Below, piece after piece: positions 1 through 8,410 of a stretch of 64,000 bases of DNA. Source of the stretch: Caulobacter sp. X. Its GTDB lineage: Bacteria > Pseudomonadota > Alphaproteobacteria > Caulobacterales > Caulobacteraceae. The notes under the pieces were generated by a model. It saw only the letters and a program-made list of their open reading frames with translations. It was not told the origin of the DNA and did no database searches. Position 1 is the first letter of the stretch; the number at the start of each line of letters is the position of its first letter. A program made the translations under genes and the position numbers. The stretch spans positions 2,170,001 through 2,234,000 of the forward strand of contig NZ_PEGF01000001.1 in the NCBI RefSeq assembly GCF_002742635.1. The letters are read 5' to 3'.

Positions 1-1
1 C

Positions 2-685
2 AAGATCGTCCCTGGTGAATACGGCCTGGCGGCCCTCACCGCCACGGCCTTCAAGCTCGACGTCCCCGCCGCCCTGCACCTGAACGGCGGCATGGGCATG
101 GCGCTGGCCGAGGTGATCTTCGTCTTTCTGTTCGTCGACCTGTTTGACAATGTCGGCACCCTGGTCGCCGTGACCAAGAAGGCCGGCCTCGTCCAGCCGG
201 ACGGCACGATCCCACGCCTCAACCGCATCCTGACCGCCGACTCGATCGCCACCATCGGCGGCTCCCTGGCCGGCACCTCGACCGTGGTCAGCTATATCGA
301 GAGCGCCTCGGGCGTCGCCGCCGGCGGCCGCACGGGCCTGACGGCGGTCGTGGTCGGCCTGCTGTTCCTCGCCACGCTGTTCTTCGCGCCGTGGGTCCAG
401 GCCATTCCGGCCGCCGCCACGGCGCCGGCCCTGATCATCGTCGGCTCGATGATGATTGGAGCGCTGGTCGACGTGGACTGGGAGGACCCGGGCGTCGCCA
501 TCCCGGCCTTCCTGACCGTGATCGCCATCCCCCTCACCTTCTCGATCGCCAACGGCCTGGCGTTCGGCATCACCGCCTATGCTGGGCTGAAGCTGATCCG
601 AGGCAAGGCCCAAACGAGCGACTGGCTGCTGTTCGTGCTGGCGGCGCTATTCGTCGCTCGCTTCATCTACATGGGGGCGGCCTAG
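2..685 (+). CDS. NCS2/AzgA-family nucleobase permease, C-terminal part
   Basis: The reading frame is open from the first bases of the window, so the N-terminus lies outside it; about 227 residues are visible. The segment [11 protein letters not shown] and several long hydrophobic helices are typical of the guanine/hypoxanthine/xanthine permease group (AzgA/PbuG-like) of the NCS2 family, proton-coupled importers in the inner membrane. The part seen corresponds to the second half of the transporter. The internal ATG at 92 is not the true start, because homologous-looking sequence continues upstream of it. Exact substrate is inferred only from family membership. The next feature on the same strand is a tRNA gene 67 bases downstream. 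Confidence 0.85.
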   Translation, partial: KIVPGEYGLAALTATAFKLDVPAALHLNGGMGMALAEVIFVFLFVDLFDNVGTLVAVTKKAGLVQPDGTIPRLNRILTADSIATIGGSLAGTSTVVSYIESASGVAAGGRTGLTAVVVGLLFLATLFFAPWVQAIPAAATAPALIIVGSMMIGALVDVDWEDPGVAIPAFLTVIAIPLTFSIANGLAFGITAYAGLKLIRGKAQTSDWLLFVLAALFVARFIYMGAA

Positions 686-752
686 GCCGCCCCCCGCAAG
701 ACCGTTTGCGCCACGGCCGCCTTTCGGCTAAGACCCGCTTCCCGCAAGGGAT

Positions 753-829
753 GCACCCGTAGCTCAGCTGGATAGAGCGTTGCCCTCCGAAGGCAAAGGT
801 CACACGTTCGAATCGTGTCGGGTGCGCCA
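753..829 (+). tRNA. tRNA-Arg, anticodon CCG
   Basis: A complete 77-base cloverleaf. The acceptor strands GCACCCG (753-759) and CGGGTGC (819-825) pair fully, followed by discriminator G and encoded CCA (827-829). The anticodon arm reads TTGCC-CTCCGAA-GGCAA, which places CCG at the anticodon (decodes CGG, Arg). The T-arm contains GTTCGAATC. No integrase or attachment duplication was seen next to it. Confidence 0.97.
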
Positions 830-859
830 GCGGCCTTCTCGTAAGTTCTGAGACTTGAG

Positions 860-1105
860 CGGCTCGGGCGGACATCCGTCCGCGAGCGCCATGGCTCACG
901 GACGGAATCCCCCACCTGTGGCTGAGGGGCGGGACGGCGGTGATGATCCACCGTCCTCAGCCACCGGTTCGGCTTGCGTGTCGCCATGCGCCTTAGGGAT
1001 GGCGGACAAGCCTGGAGAGCCTCGCCGAGACGGGTGGCGATAACAGCTCTCGAATTGGACATTACCATTCGTCGCCATCGGCGGAGACGGCGCGGCGTCT
1101 CATTC
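860..1105 (+). ncRNA. Candidate structured RNA: five consecutive stem-loops after the tRNA
   Basis: The gap between tRNA-Arg and the convergent Wza-like gene holds no convincing protein but a run of inverted repeats: 875-906 (TCCGTCCG/CGGACGGA plus GAGC/GCTC), 918-964 (GTGGCTGAGG/CCTCAGCCAC with an inner GACGG..CCGTC stem), 971-1012 (GGCTTG..CAAGCC with inner CGCCAT/ATGGCG), 1022-1040 (TCGCC/GGCGA) and 1084-1101 (GAGACG/CGTCTC, then a T-rich run). The final stem could be a terminator. It may be an independent small RNA, a trailer of the tRNA transcript, or a cluster of intergenic palindromes. Strand is a guess, since stems fold in both directions. No known RNA family was recognised. Confidence 0.35.
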
Positions 1106-1156
1106 TGTTGACATGGCGTCTCAATTTCAGAGATCGACGTTCCGCGAGCAGACCAA

Positions 1157-1187
1157 GAAAAAAGGCGTGGCGATCACTCGCCACGCC
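1157..1187 (-). terminator. Rho-independent terminator of the Wza-like gene
   Basis: A perfect stem, GGCGTGGCG (1164-1172) with CGCCACGCC (1179-1187), is followed in minus-strand sense by a run of six T. It lies just past the stop of the minus-strand gene at 1213. Confidence 0.85.
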
Positions 1188-1212
1188 TCGTTTCCTAGGC
1201 TTTCCGCCAGGA

Positions 1213-1809
1213 TCAGAAGAAGCGCTCGCCGATCCGGATCGTGTCGCCCGGAGCGACGACCGTCGAAGGCGTCAGCTCGCTCTTGTTCTCGGTGGTTTCG
1301 CCGTTGTGCTTGATCCAGACGCTCTTCTTGTCCGCGCGATAGGTAAAGCCGCCAGCGGTGGCCACCGCGTTCAGCACGGTCAGCCCCGAGGTGTAGGGGT
1401 AGGTTCCAGGCTTCTCGACTTCGCCAAGAATGTAGAAGGGGCGGAAGGTCAGGACTTCGGCGCTGACGCGCGGGTCCTTCAGATAGCCGTCGCTAAGGGC
1501 CTTCTGCACAGCCTGTTGGAACTGGCCGACGGTCATGCCGCCCGCCTTGATCTCGCCGATCAGCGGCAGGGACATCAGACCGCTGCCCGTGACAAAGAAC
1601 TCACCCGACAGCGAGGGTTCGCCATAGACCGTGACGCGGACCTTGTCCGCCGGCCCCAGCAGATAGTCCATGGACTGAGCCGGCGTGACGGCTGGCGCCC
1701 CTGGGGTGATGGTCTGAGCATGCGCCGCGCCGGTCATGGCGCCAAACGTCATGAAAACCGCCAGCGCCAACAGCGAGAGGGCGCGAGAGAGTTTCGGAAC
1801 ACCGATCAT
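1213..1809 (-). CDS. Polysaccharide export protein, Wza/GumB-like (Poly_export + SLBB)
   Basis: About 198 residues. A signal peptide (Leu/Ala-rich core ending in AHA near residue 31) precedes a Poly_export domain starting at YLLGPADKVRVTVYGEPSLSGEF, followed by an SLBB-like segment (RPFYILGEVEKPGTYPYTSG). Proteins of this type form or gate the outer-membrane channel for capsule/exopolysaccharide. No lipobox cysteine is obvious, and at this size it resembles the short GumB/KpsD-like export proteins rather than full-length E. coli Wza. ATG at 1809 is chosen because the hydrophobic signal begins there and AAGGTGAG lies upstream; a GTG at 1860 would add 17 residues without a signal character. Downstream of a phosphatase gene on the same strand and near Wzc- and Wzy-like genes, supporting a polysaccharide role. 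Confidence 0.88.
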   Translation of the reverse strand: MIGVPKLSRALSLLALAVFMTFGAMTGAAHAQTITPGAPAVTPAQSMDYLLGPADKVRVTVYGEPSLSGEFFVTGSGLMSLPLIGEIKAGGMTVGQFQQAVQKALSDGYLKDPRVSAEVLTFRPFYILGEVEKPGTYPYTSGLTVLNAVATAGGFTYRADKKSVWIKHNGETTENKSELTPSTVVAPGDTIRIGERFF

Positions 1810-1895
1810 TGCGAAGCTTCTCACCTTGAGACTTACAGGACGCGGAGATTGCAATTGCACATCGCACGTGACCGGCTGATGAACAAGGCGAAGCC

Positions 1896-2684
1896 TTACG
1901 CCGCGCGCGCTTTACTGAACTGAATGATCGTGGGCTCGCCACCATCAAGTCTAACGGCGGTCAGGACCCCGGTCGCATAGGCGCCGGTATCGACATTGAT
2001 CCGCCGTCGGCCGAGGAAGACCTGCTCTACGGGCGTGTGTCCATGCACCACCGTGGCGTCCAACCCATGCGGGTTGTCCAGAAACTCGTTGCGGATCCAG
2101 AGGAGGTCCGCAGCCACTTGGCGCTCCAGGGGCAGGCCTGGACGCACGCCCGCGTGGACGAAGACGTAATCGCCGTAAACCACGCTCAGCTCGAGCTGGC
2201 GCAAAAAGGTCTCGTGCGTCGGCGGGAAGGCTTCGCGGAAAGCCAAGCGGGTCTGCTCCCAGGCTTCGGGCTCGGCGCGTCCCACGGGCCTGCGCACGCC
2301 GTACGAGGCCAGGGTCTCGCCGCCGCCATATTCCACCCAGGACGGCCCGGCCATCGGGTCGTCGAGGAAGTGCAGCAGGGTCTCCTCGTGGTTACCCATC
2401 AAGGCCCGAAACTCAAACCGCCCCTCGGCCGATTGTTGACGCAGGTCGATCAGGCGATCGATCACCGCCGCCGACTGCGGCCCCCGGTCGATGTAATCAC
2501 CCAGCATGATCAGAACTGGCTGATCCTGGCGACCCAACGTCCGGAAGTCCTCGGTCATGCGCTCGACCAGACCATCCAGAAGATCCAGCCGGCCGTGCAC
2601 GTCACCGATAGCGTAGAGCAGGCGTCCATCCGTAGACGCGGCGCGCTCGGGTTGTTGTTTGGACCGAAAGAGGGACTTGAACAT
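1896..2684 (-). CDS. PP1-like serine/threonine protein phosphatase (metallophosphoesterase)
   Basis: 262 residues with the complete PPP-family metal-binding set in order: GDVHGR (around residue 27), GDYIDRGP (around 62), GNHE (around 96), a His in VFVHAGVRPG and HGHTP near the C-terminus. This is the cytoplasmic ApaH/PrpA-type phosphatase fold, so it may act on phosphoproteins or diadenosine tetraphosphate; the sequence alone does not decide. It is transcribed toward the Wza-like gene (87-base gap to its chosen start). A tempting inference is that it opposes tyrosine phosphorylation by the BY-kinase domain of the Wzc-like protein at 6143-8362, but PPP enzymes classically act on Ser/Thr, so this link is weak. 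Confidence 0.87.
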   Translation of the reverse strand: MFKSLFRSKQQPERAASTDGRLLYAIGDVHGRLDLLDGLVERMTEDFRTLGRQDQPVLIMLGDYIDRGPQSAAVIDRLIDLRQQSAEGRFEFRALMGNHEETLLHFLDDPMAGPSWVEYGGGETLASYGVRRPVGRAEPEAWEQTRLAFREAFPPTHETFLRQLELSVVYGDYVFVHAGVRPGLPLERQVAADLLWIRNEFLDNPHGLDATVVHGHTPVEQVFLGRRRINVDTGAYATGVLTAVRLDGGEPTIIQFSKARAA

Positions 2685-2759
2685 CGGGCTCGCCAGGTCG
2701 GCGACGGGCGCCGGGAAGATCGTTCAATTTTGCCCCAGGCGGCCAGCTAGTTCAACGGC

Positions 2760-2900
2760 GCTCGTGGCGGTTAACCCTGAATTTAGCAAACCCATTCTCA
2801 ATGAATTTACCAAATAAATACGCACGTCATTACAGTTAATATCAAAATTACCTTCACCTTAAATTCGAATTATACCATCTAAATTCAGCTCAAATTCGTT
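2760..2900. promoter_or_regulatory. Unusually AT-rich divergent promoter region
   Basis: Between the phosphatase (minus strand) and the transglutaminase-like gene (plus strand) the base composition falls sharply compared with the very GC-rich genes around it, with many runs such as AAATAAATA and AATTCGAATTATA. It includes TTAC-N7-TTAA near 2850, one mismatch from the CtrA-type TTAA-N7-TTAA pattern. Both flanking genes start away from it, so it probably holds both promoters; no single box is convincing. Confidence 0.45.
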
Positions 2901-2941
2901 GCGCAAATGAATAGTGCCCTCGTGAACACAGCGGGGACACC

Positions 2942-3766
2942 ATGCTCAACACGCGGAACATTGTTAGCGGCTTGATCAGCGCCGTCGCCCTGATGGCTGG
3001 CGTTAATGCTCACGCCGGTTCGATGCCCTTCATGCCGCGTGGTGGGGGCATGAGCGCGCCGATGGGCTTCGCCGAGCTGTGCCGCCGCGATCTCGCCACC
3101 TGCGGCCTACCTCAGAGCCAGCTGGCCTTGATGGGTCTTGAGACGCCTTCGGTCCAGCCGCTCACCTCGTCGGTCGGCGCGTCGCCCGCCCATGCTTTCC
3201 TGGGCGCCAGCGCGCCATCTCAAGATCAAGCCGCCGAGCTGGCTCCGATCGTCGCGTCCGAAGTCGCGGCGCCCGCCGCTCAAAGCGCTGTCGCCGTAGC
3301 GGCGCAGCCGGATGTGAATGCCTCCGCCGATCAGACGCCCGCGTCGGCGACTGTCTCGGCCTGGCTGGCCCGCGGCGAACGCGAGCAACTGAAACTGCTC
3401 AACCAGATCAACCAAGCGGTCAACCGGGACGTCAAAAAGGCCAGCGATCTCGATCTCTATGGTCAGCCGGAATACTGGGCCCTGCCGCGCATGGTCGACG
3501 GCAAGCTCTACGGCGACTGCGAGGACTATGCGCTGGAGAAGCGTCGCCAGCTGATCGCCGCCGGCGTGCCTGAAAGCGCGCTGTCCCTGGCCGTGGCGGT
3601 CACCGCCCGCGGCGAAGGCCACGCCGTGCTCATGATTTCGCTGAAGAGCGGCGACTGGGTTCTGGATAACCTGACGCCATGGGCGACCCCCTGGGAAGAC
3701 CTCAACTACCGCTGGGTCGAGCGCCAAGTGCCGGGCACGGCGTTGTGGACCAGCGCGGCGGCCTGA
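2942..3766 (+). CDS. Secreted bacterial transglutaminase-like cysteine peptidase (BTLCP/LapG-like)
   Basis: 274 residues. A signal peptide (cleavage likely after HA near residue 25) is followed by an Ala/Pro/Val-rich linker (about residues 80-140) and a BTLCP domain. Catalytic residues are visible: Cys in YGDCEDYALEKR, His in GEGHAVLM and Asp in DWVLDNL. LapG-type members are periplasmic proteases that cut large surface adhesins under c-di-GMP control through LapD; no adhesin or lapD-like gene is visible here, so the substrate is unknown. The ATG at 2942 has GGGGA eight bases upstream. It sits between polysaccharide export genes and is followed by a strong terminator. Confidence 0.88.
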   Translation: MLNTRNIVSGLISAVALMAGVNAHAGSMPFMPRGGGMSAPMGFAELCRRDLATCGLPQSQLALMGLETPSVQPLTSSVGASPAHAFLGASAPSQDQAAELAPIVASEVAAPAAQSAVAVAAQPDVNASADQTPASATVSAWLARGEREQLKLLNQINQAVNRDVKKASDLDLYGQPEYWALPRMVDGKLYGDCEDYALEKRRQLIAAGVPESALSLAVAVTARGEGHAVLMISLKSGDWVLDNLTPWATPWEDLNYRWVERQVPGTALWTSAAA

Positions 3767-3790
3767 GGTTGATCGGCTGAGAGCCTAAGA

Positions 3791-3816
3791 AGCCCCGAAC
3801 TGAGTTCGGGGCTTTT
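3791..3816 (+). terminator. Rho-independent terminator of the BTLCP gene
   Basis: Perfect stem AGCCCCGAAC / GTTCGGGGCT with loop TGA and a run of four T, 25 bases after the stop at 3766. Confidence 0.9.
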
Positions 3817-3861
3817 CTCATTAGCGCCGCTTTGTTGAAAACGGCGGCGGAGAAAGACGAA

Positions 3862-3890
3862 ACGCCCGCCCCGACAAGCGGAGCGGGCGT
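3862..3890 (-). terminator. Terminator-like hairpin after the small membrane ORF
   Basis: Stem ACGCCCGCCCCG / CGGAGCGGGCGT (one mismatch), loop of five. In minus-strand sense it follows the stop of the 50-residue ORF at 3931 and is trailed by TTTCGTCTTTC. It could also act on the plus strand (TTGTTTCGTTT follows there). Confidence 0.6.
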
Positions 3891-3930
3891 TGTTTCGTTT
3901 GTGCGATCGAAAAGCGCGGAGAGCGCTAGC

Positions 3931-4083
3931 CTACAGGAGCCAGGCGAGACCCAGCGCGAGCAGGGCCCAGAGGCTCGCCGACGTCGCCACCGCGAGACCC
4001 AGGCCGGCCAGCGGAGCCATCCGCGGATTCTGCGGCGACAGCGCGATATCCGTAGGCGAGAAAGAGATTTCGGCGTCGACCAT
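3931..4083 (-). CDS. Small single-pass membrane protein, 50 residues
   Basis: ATG at 4083 is preceded by GCAGGAG with a nine-base spacer, and the frame ends at TAG (3931). The product has a polar N-terminal half (MVDAEISFSPTDIALSPQNP) and a C-terminal Leu/Ala/Trp-rich helix from about residue 23 to 50 (ending LALGLAWLL), so it is predicted to be a tail-anchored or single-span inner membrane protein. Downstream lies a terminator-like hairpin. It is on the same strand as, and downstream of, the Wzy-like gene (142 bases between). I do not recognise the family. Support comes from the ribosome binding site, the coherent hydrophobic segment and the terminator; longer frames over the same bases lack these signs. 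Confidence 0.6.
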   Translation of the reverse strand: MVDAEISFSPTDIALSPQNPRMAPLAGLGLAVATSASLWALLALGLAWLL

Positions 4084-4224
4084 CGGCCACAACTCCTGCT
4101 TGTCGAAGGAGTATCGCGGCGAAGGTAATGCCCTGTGAAAAATCTAGGTTTACTTGAATTAAACATCCTGCGGCGCGCACCGTCCCCTCCTATGGAGAAG
4201 ACGGGGTTTCCTTCGCAGAAGGCG

Positions 4225-6153
4225 TTATTGAGCCGCGGCCTGCTGCTGCTGAATGCGCTCGGATCCGATCAGCAGGGCCAGACCGACCCGACCGGCCGGA
4301 TCGCGAATGCTGTTGGCCAGCGCAATCAGCCGCCCAAGGCCGTTTGGACGCCTGAACTCGATGCGCACTTGATACATCACCACTTGGCGAACAGCCGGAG
4401 TCAGGACCGCCCAGTGCTCGTAGGCCAAGCGCGCGCGACTCTCGAAGAGGCTGGTCTGCAACGGCGCCACCGCGAAGGAATGATCGAGCGCAGCGTTCGC
4501 CGCCGCGATGTCTCCACGTTGGAACTGCACGGCGGCCATCCGTAGCCAAGCGCCGCCCGCGGCGGGCCTCAAGGCGATCTCGCGCTTGGCGCGGGCCAGC
4601 ATGCGCTCCTGGACGTCGGGATCCTTGGTCTCGCGCGCCAGATCCTTTTCGATGGCGACGGCGAGGACCTCCGCCGATGCGGTCGGGGCCCACGCCATAT
4701 CGCCGCCGAAGCGTGAAACGGCCAGAGGCGTCGCGAACAGGAGCGACGCGAAGAAAACACCTCCGGCGAAAGCAAAACTGCCCGCCTTAATGGCGGGCGG
4801 CGCGCGGCGCGATGGCGCGACAGCCGTCACGGCGCCGAGGCCGACGGCGAACAAGGCCTGCAGAGCCGGCACCTGAACAGCGAAATCCGACAGACCGTGC
4901 AAAAGCACCAGAACGGCGGCGGCGACGGTGGCCCGCGCCAGCATTCCGGCCGTCCCGGGCTTTAGCCCCTCCCTCGAGGCGCGTCCCAGAGCGACCAGAG
5001 CCCAGGCCGCCATGACGATCGTCCCGACCACCCCGCCTTCTTCAAGCCATTGAAGATAAAGGTTATGGGTCGCCCGCACGTCGAACAGAGCGCCCAAGGT
5101 CTCGCTAGTGGTGATCAGTTGGTTGACGAGCGGGAACGAGCCAAGCCCGAACCCGAACCAGGGCGAACCCCCGAACGCCTCCCAGTGCGCGTCGAAGATG
5201 GTCCGTCGCACAACGATGTCGCTCTGCAGGTTGTCGAGGCGAGCGGCCGTCAGATCGGCGCTTTGCATCGCGACGCCGACAACGACAAGCAGGGCCGCGG
5301 CGCCGCCAACAATCGCGATCGCGCTCGGCTTCCGCCCTTGAGCCAAGACCTGCCAGGTCAAAAGAACCGCCAAGGCGACCACGGTGGAGAAAATGCCTGC
5401 CCGAGAAGCCGTCAGAGCCAGGGCCACGGCGAAGACGGCTGCGGCGCCGAGGGCGAGACTGGCGTCCAGGCCCAGCCTTTCGATGCGCAGCTTCCCACCC
5501 GCGCGCTGGATAGACTGCGAGAAGAACCCCAAGGCGAACACCACGCCAATCCCCATCAGGGTGGCGGCGCTATTCGGGCTCAATAAGGTCGCTGTAAGCC
5601 GCCGACCGCCGCGAAGTGTGACGTGATCGACGATGGCCACCGCGGCGAACACGCTCAAGGCCAGCAGCAGCCACCAGATCAACGCTCGACGGCGCGTCTC
5701 TGAGGCGCCGACGATCCATGCGCCATAGAAGAGGCAGGCCAGTCCCAGAAGGCGCAGCAAGCTCAAGACGAGAGAGGAACGATCCACGGTGATCGAACCG
5801 CCCCCGCCGACATAGGCCCAGACAGGATGCGGCCCGCCGGGACCAAAGGGCGTCAGCGCCCAGGCCGTCGCGATCAATACGGCCAGAAACATCAAGCCTG
5901 GCCAAGGCGCCGTCAGAATGCTCGGCACGCGCCGCGCCCAGGCGCACGTGCTTAACAAGACCAGCAGGAACAAGGACTGCAGAACGCCGAAGACCGCGGC
6001 CACGGCCACATCGCTCGCGCCGAACACGACGACTTCCGACATGACCAAAGCAACGAGGGCGCCGATCGCGGCGCCCTCGGAAGCCTGCAACTTTCGGGTT
6101 CTAGCAGCGCCGGGCGATGGTGTGCCCTCGCCCGACTTGGTCCTAGTCCGCAT
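4225..6153 (-). CDS. O-antigen ligase/Wzy-type polysaccharide polymerase with C-terminal TPR-like region
   Basis: 642 residues. About ten to twelve transmembrane helices fill residues 25-490. Wzy_C/O-antigen ligase signatures are visible: LTASRAG, a periplasmic segment with RRTIFDAHWEAFGGSPWFGFG and ATHNLYLQWLEEGG. The last about 140 residues are soluble and Ala-rich, with a TPR-like helical pattern (RAKREIALRPAAGGAWLRMA, then QRGDIAAANAALDHSF). Such proteins polymerise lipid-linked repeat units in the periplasm or transfer them. The ATG overlaps the end of the Wzc-like gene by 11 bases, so the two are translationally coupled, which fits polymerase and chain-length regulator acting together. 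Confidence 0.88.
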   Translation of the reverse strand: MRTRTKSGEGTPSPGAARTRKLQASEGAAIGALVALVMSEVVVFGASDVAVAAVFGVLQSLFLLVLLSTCAWARRVPSILTAPWPGLMFLAVLIATAWALTPFGPGGPHPVWAYVGGGGSITVDRSSLVLSLLRLLGLACLFYGAWIVGASETRRRALIWWLLLALSVFAAVAIVDHVTLRGGRRLTATLLSPNSAATLMGIGVVFALGFFSQSIQRAGGKLRIERLGLDASLALGAAAVFAVALALTASRAGIFSTVVALAVLLTWQVLAQGRKPSAIAIVGGAAALLVVVGVAMQSADLTAARLDNLQSDIVVRRTIFDAHWEAFGGSPWFGFGLGSFPLVNQLITTSETLGALFDVRATHNLYLQWLEEGGVVGTIVMAAWALVALGRASREGLKPGTAGMLARATVAAAVLVLLHGLSDFAVQVPALQALFAVGLGAVTAVAPSRRAPPAIKAGSFAFAGGVFFASLLFATPLAVSRFGGDMAWAPTASAEVLAVAIEKDLARETKDPDVQERMLARAKREIALRPAAGGAWLRMAAVQFQRGDIAAANAALDHSFAVAPLQTSLFESRARLAYEHWAVLTPAVRQVVMYQVRIEFRRPNGLGRLIALANSIRDPAGRVGLALLIGSERIQQQQAAAQ

Positions 6154-8362
6154 AGTACTTTCGATAGTTGGCGTAGTAGTAGTAGGAGTCGCCGTAGCCG
6201 TAGCGGGACTGGGCCTTGAGGTCCATCTGGGTGAGGGCGACGCCGGCGATGAACGCCCGCGTTCCCTGCAGAAGGGCCAGGGCCGACTGCACCGCCTTCA
6301 CGGGCGTCTTCTTCCACCGCACCAGCATCACCACCGCGTCGGTATGCGGCGCGAGGATGCGCGTGTCCGCGATCGCCAGCAGCGGCGCGGTGTCCAGAAG
6401 CACGATCTCGTAACGGTTACGGAGCTCCTGCAACAGGCGGTGCATGGCGGCCGAGCCCAGCACGTCACGCGGCGTGTAGGCCGATTTCGCCAGCGGCAGG
6501 ATCTGCGCGCCGCTCTCGTCGTTGATCAGCGCCTGATCCAGAGTGGAGACGCCGTTGAGGACCTCCAGCAAGCCCACCTGCGCCGGCTCCTTCAGGAACT
6601 GGCTGATGGCGCTCTGACGAAGGTCGCAGTCGACGACGATAACCTTGGCGCCAGACGTCGCCAGGGTGCGCGCCAATGAGAAGGTGGTCGTCGTCTTGCC
6701 CTCGCCCGGAAGGGACGAGGTCACCGCGATCACCTTGACCGTCTCGCCGACCTTGGAGAACAGGATCGACGCGCGAAGCTTCCGGAGACTTTCGGCGAAG
6801 CTCGAAAGCGGCTTGGCCATCAGGTATTCCGGCGGCGTCACGCCCCGAAGGGTCTTGGCGTCGTCAACGGTGGTGTCGAGCGACGGCACGGCGCCCAGAT
6901 AGGGCAGGCCGAGGCGACGCTCGACCTCGTCCTCGGTGAACAGGCCGGCCATCAGGATCTCGGCCAGAACGATCGAAGCCAGACCGGCGCCAAGCGCCAG
7001 AACGAGGCCCAGGGCCAGGTTCAAGGACGGCTTGGGATAGCTGGCGCGGGTCGGAATCTTGGCGGGCGAAACGACTCGCGCGTCCGCCTGCTCGATACCT
7101 TCCTGCGTCGTGGTCTGCTTGAAACGAGACAGCAGGGTCTCGTACAGCGTCTTCACGGACTGCGCCTTGCGTTCCAGTTCAGCCAGGCCGATCGCGGCGC
7201 GGTTATTGCCGGCGAGCGTGCCCTTGGACTGCGAAACACTCGCGGCGACCGAGCCCGTCCGCTGACGCGCCACCTGAGCCTGGGCTTCCAGGTTCGAGAT
7301 AATGCGGCGGATTTCGGCCTGGATTTGAGTATCGATGTCGGCCAGCTCGCGCTTGGCCTTCAGCAGGTCAGGGTGACGGTCGCCGTAACGGCCGCTGAGA
7401 TCGGCGACCTGGGCGCTCTTCTCGGCGCGCTGCTTGCGTAGCTGTTGCACGACCGGTGAGTTCAGGGACTCGCCGACGTCCTCGCCGGTGCTGCCACGCG
7501 CCAACTGCTGACGCGCGATGGCGAGGCGCGCATCGGTCTCGGCCTGAGCCGCGCGGCTCAGCGCCAGCTGCTGGTTTAACCCCGAGATTTCCTGCTCGGT
7601 CAGAGTGGCGCCTTCGGCGCTGAGCAGGTTGTTGGCGATCTTGTACTGCTGAACCGCGGCGTCGGCCTGCGCGACCTGGTCACGAAGCTCGGCGACGCGC
7701 GTATCCAGCCATTCATTGGCCTTTTGCGTGGCGTCGAACTTGGCCTCGAGTTGCTCGGTCAAGTAGAGGTTGGCAAAGGCATTCGCCAAGTCCGCCGCAC
7801 GCCGGGGGTCGGTGTGGGTGTACTCGATCGAAATCAGATAGGTCAGGCCCGCGCGACGAACCTTCAGCCCACCGAGCACATTGTCGACAATCCGCTCGCG
7901 GCGTCGCTGCAGCTCCGCCGGGTCGGTGACCGCCACGGGCGCGGCCGCCTTCTTCAACGAAGAGAACCAGGCCGTGGCGCCCTTGGCTTTCGGCAGATAC
8001 GGGTTGAAGTAGGGGTCTTGCTCGAGCTTCAGATCCTTGACGACCCGCGCGGCCAGCGAGCGGGACTTCAGAACCTCGACCTCGGTGTCGACGACGGCGG
8101 AGTCCGCGGGCAAACCCGACAGAACCGCGCTCATGTCGGTCACCTGCTCCTTGCGGACGTCCAGCATAACCTGAGCCGTCGCCGTATAGCGCGGCGTCTG
8201 CTGCAAAGTGAACAGAACCACCGCGGCGAACACCACCACGGCCACCGCCGCGAACAAGCGGAAGCGACGCCTGAAGGTCGCGATCGCGATATTCAGGTCA
8301 AAAGACAACGCTCCGGTGTCATTCACCGGAGCGCTCGAAGTTTCATAACCGGAGCCGTCCAT
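6143..8362 (-). CDS. Wzc/GumC-like polysaccharide co-polymerase with BY-kinase domain
   Basis: About 739 residues. An N-terminal Wzz domain has a first transmembrane helix near residue 38-58 and a second near 430-450, enclosing a long periplasmic coiled coil (residues about 180-420). The cytoplasmic end is a tyrosine autokinase: Walker A in SLPGEGKTTTTFSLA, Walker A' in VIVVDCDLRQ, Walker B in EIVLLDTAPLLAIAD, and a Tyr cluster at the C-terminus (RYGYGDSYYYYANYRKYYAD). The protein controls chain length and export of capsule or exopolysaccharide, and cycles by autophosphorylation of the Tyr cluster. Start: ATG at 8362 with GAGAGTGG upstream; a GTG two codons earlier is possible. Directly downstream of the outer-membrane barrel gene and coupled to the polymerase gene. 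Confidence 0.92.
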   Translation of the reverse strand: MDGSGYETSSAPVNDTGALSFDLNIAIATFRRRFRLFAAVAVVVFAAVVLFTLQQTPRYTATAQVMLDVRKEQVTDMSAVLSGLPADSAVVDTEVEVLKSRSLAARVVKDLKLEQDPYFNPYLPKAKGATAWFSSLKKAAAPVAVTDPAELQRRRERIVDNVLGGLKVRRAGLTYLISIEYTHTDPRRAADLANAFANLYLTEQLEAKFDATQKANEWLDTRVAELRDQVAQADAAVQQYKIANNLLSAEGATLTEQEISGLNQQLALSRAAQAETDARLAIARQQLARGSTGEDVGESLNSPVVQQLRKQRAEKSAQVADLSGRYGDRHPDLLKAKRELADIDTQIQAEIRRIISNLEAQAQVARQRTGSVAASVSQSKGTLAGNNRAAIGLAELERKAQSVKTLYETLLSRFKQTTTQEGIEQADARVVSPAKIPTRASYPKPSLNLALGLVLALGAGLASIVLAEILMAGLFTEDEVERRLGLPYLGAVPSLDTTVDDAKTLRGVTPPEYLMAKPLSSFAESLRKLRASILFSKVGETVKVIAVTSSLPGEGKTTTTFSLARTLATSGAKVIVVDCDLRQSAISQFLKEPAQVGLLEVLNGVSTLDQALINDESGAQILPLAKSAYTPRDVLGSAAMHRLLQELRNRYEIVLLDTAPLLAIADTRILAPHTDAVVMLVRWKKTPVKAVQSALALLQGTRAFIAGVALTQMDLKAQSRYGYGDSYYYYANYRKYYAD

Positions 8363-8410
8363 AACCACTCTCAGTAATCGGCAATGCTTGCCGTTTCGTG
8401 GACGTTTTTC

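Noticed and set aside
753..829. tRNA-Arg as a mobile-element attachment site
   Set aside because: No integrase, no repeated tRNA 3' end and no composition change beside it.
855..1043. A 62-codon frame in the region after the tRNA
   Set aside because: No ribosome binding site and the sequence is taken up by inverted repeats; an RNA explanation fits better.
1108..1923. A 271-codon plus-strand frame over the Wza-like gene
   Set aside because: Same shadow pattern; the opposite strand encodes a signal peptide and export domain.
3832..4180. Frames of 82-98 codons around the small membrane ORF
   Set aside because: Composition is Arg-rich and no start signal is present, unlike the 50-residue frame.
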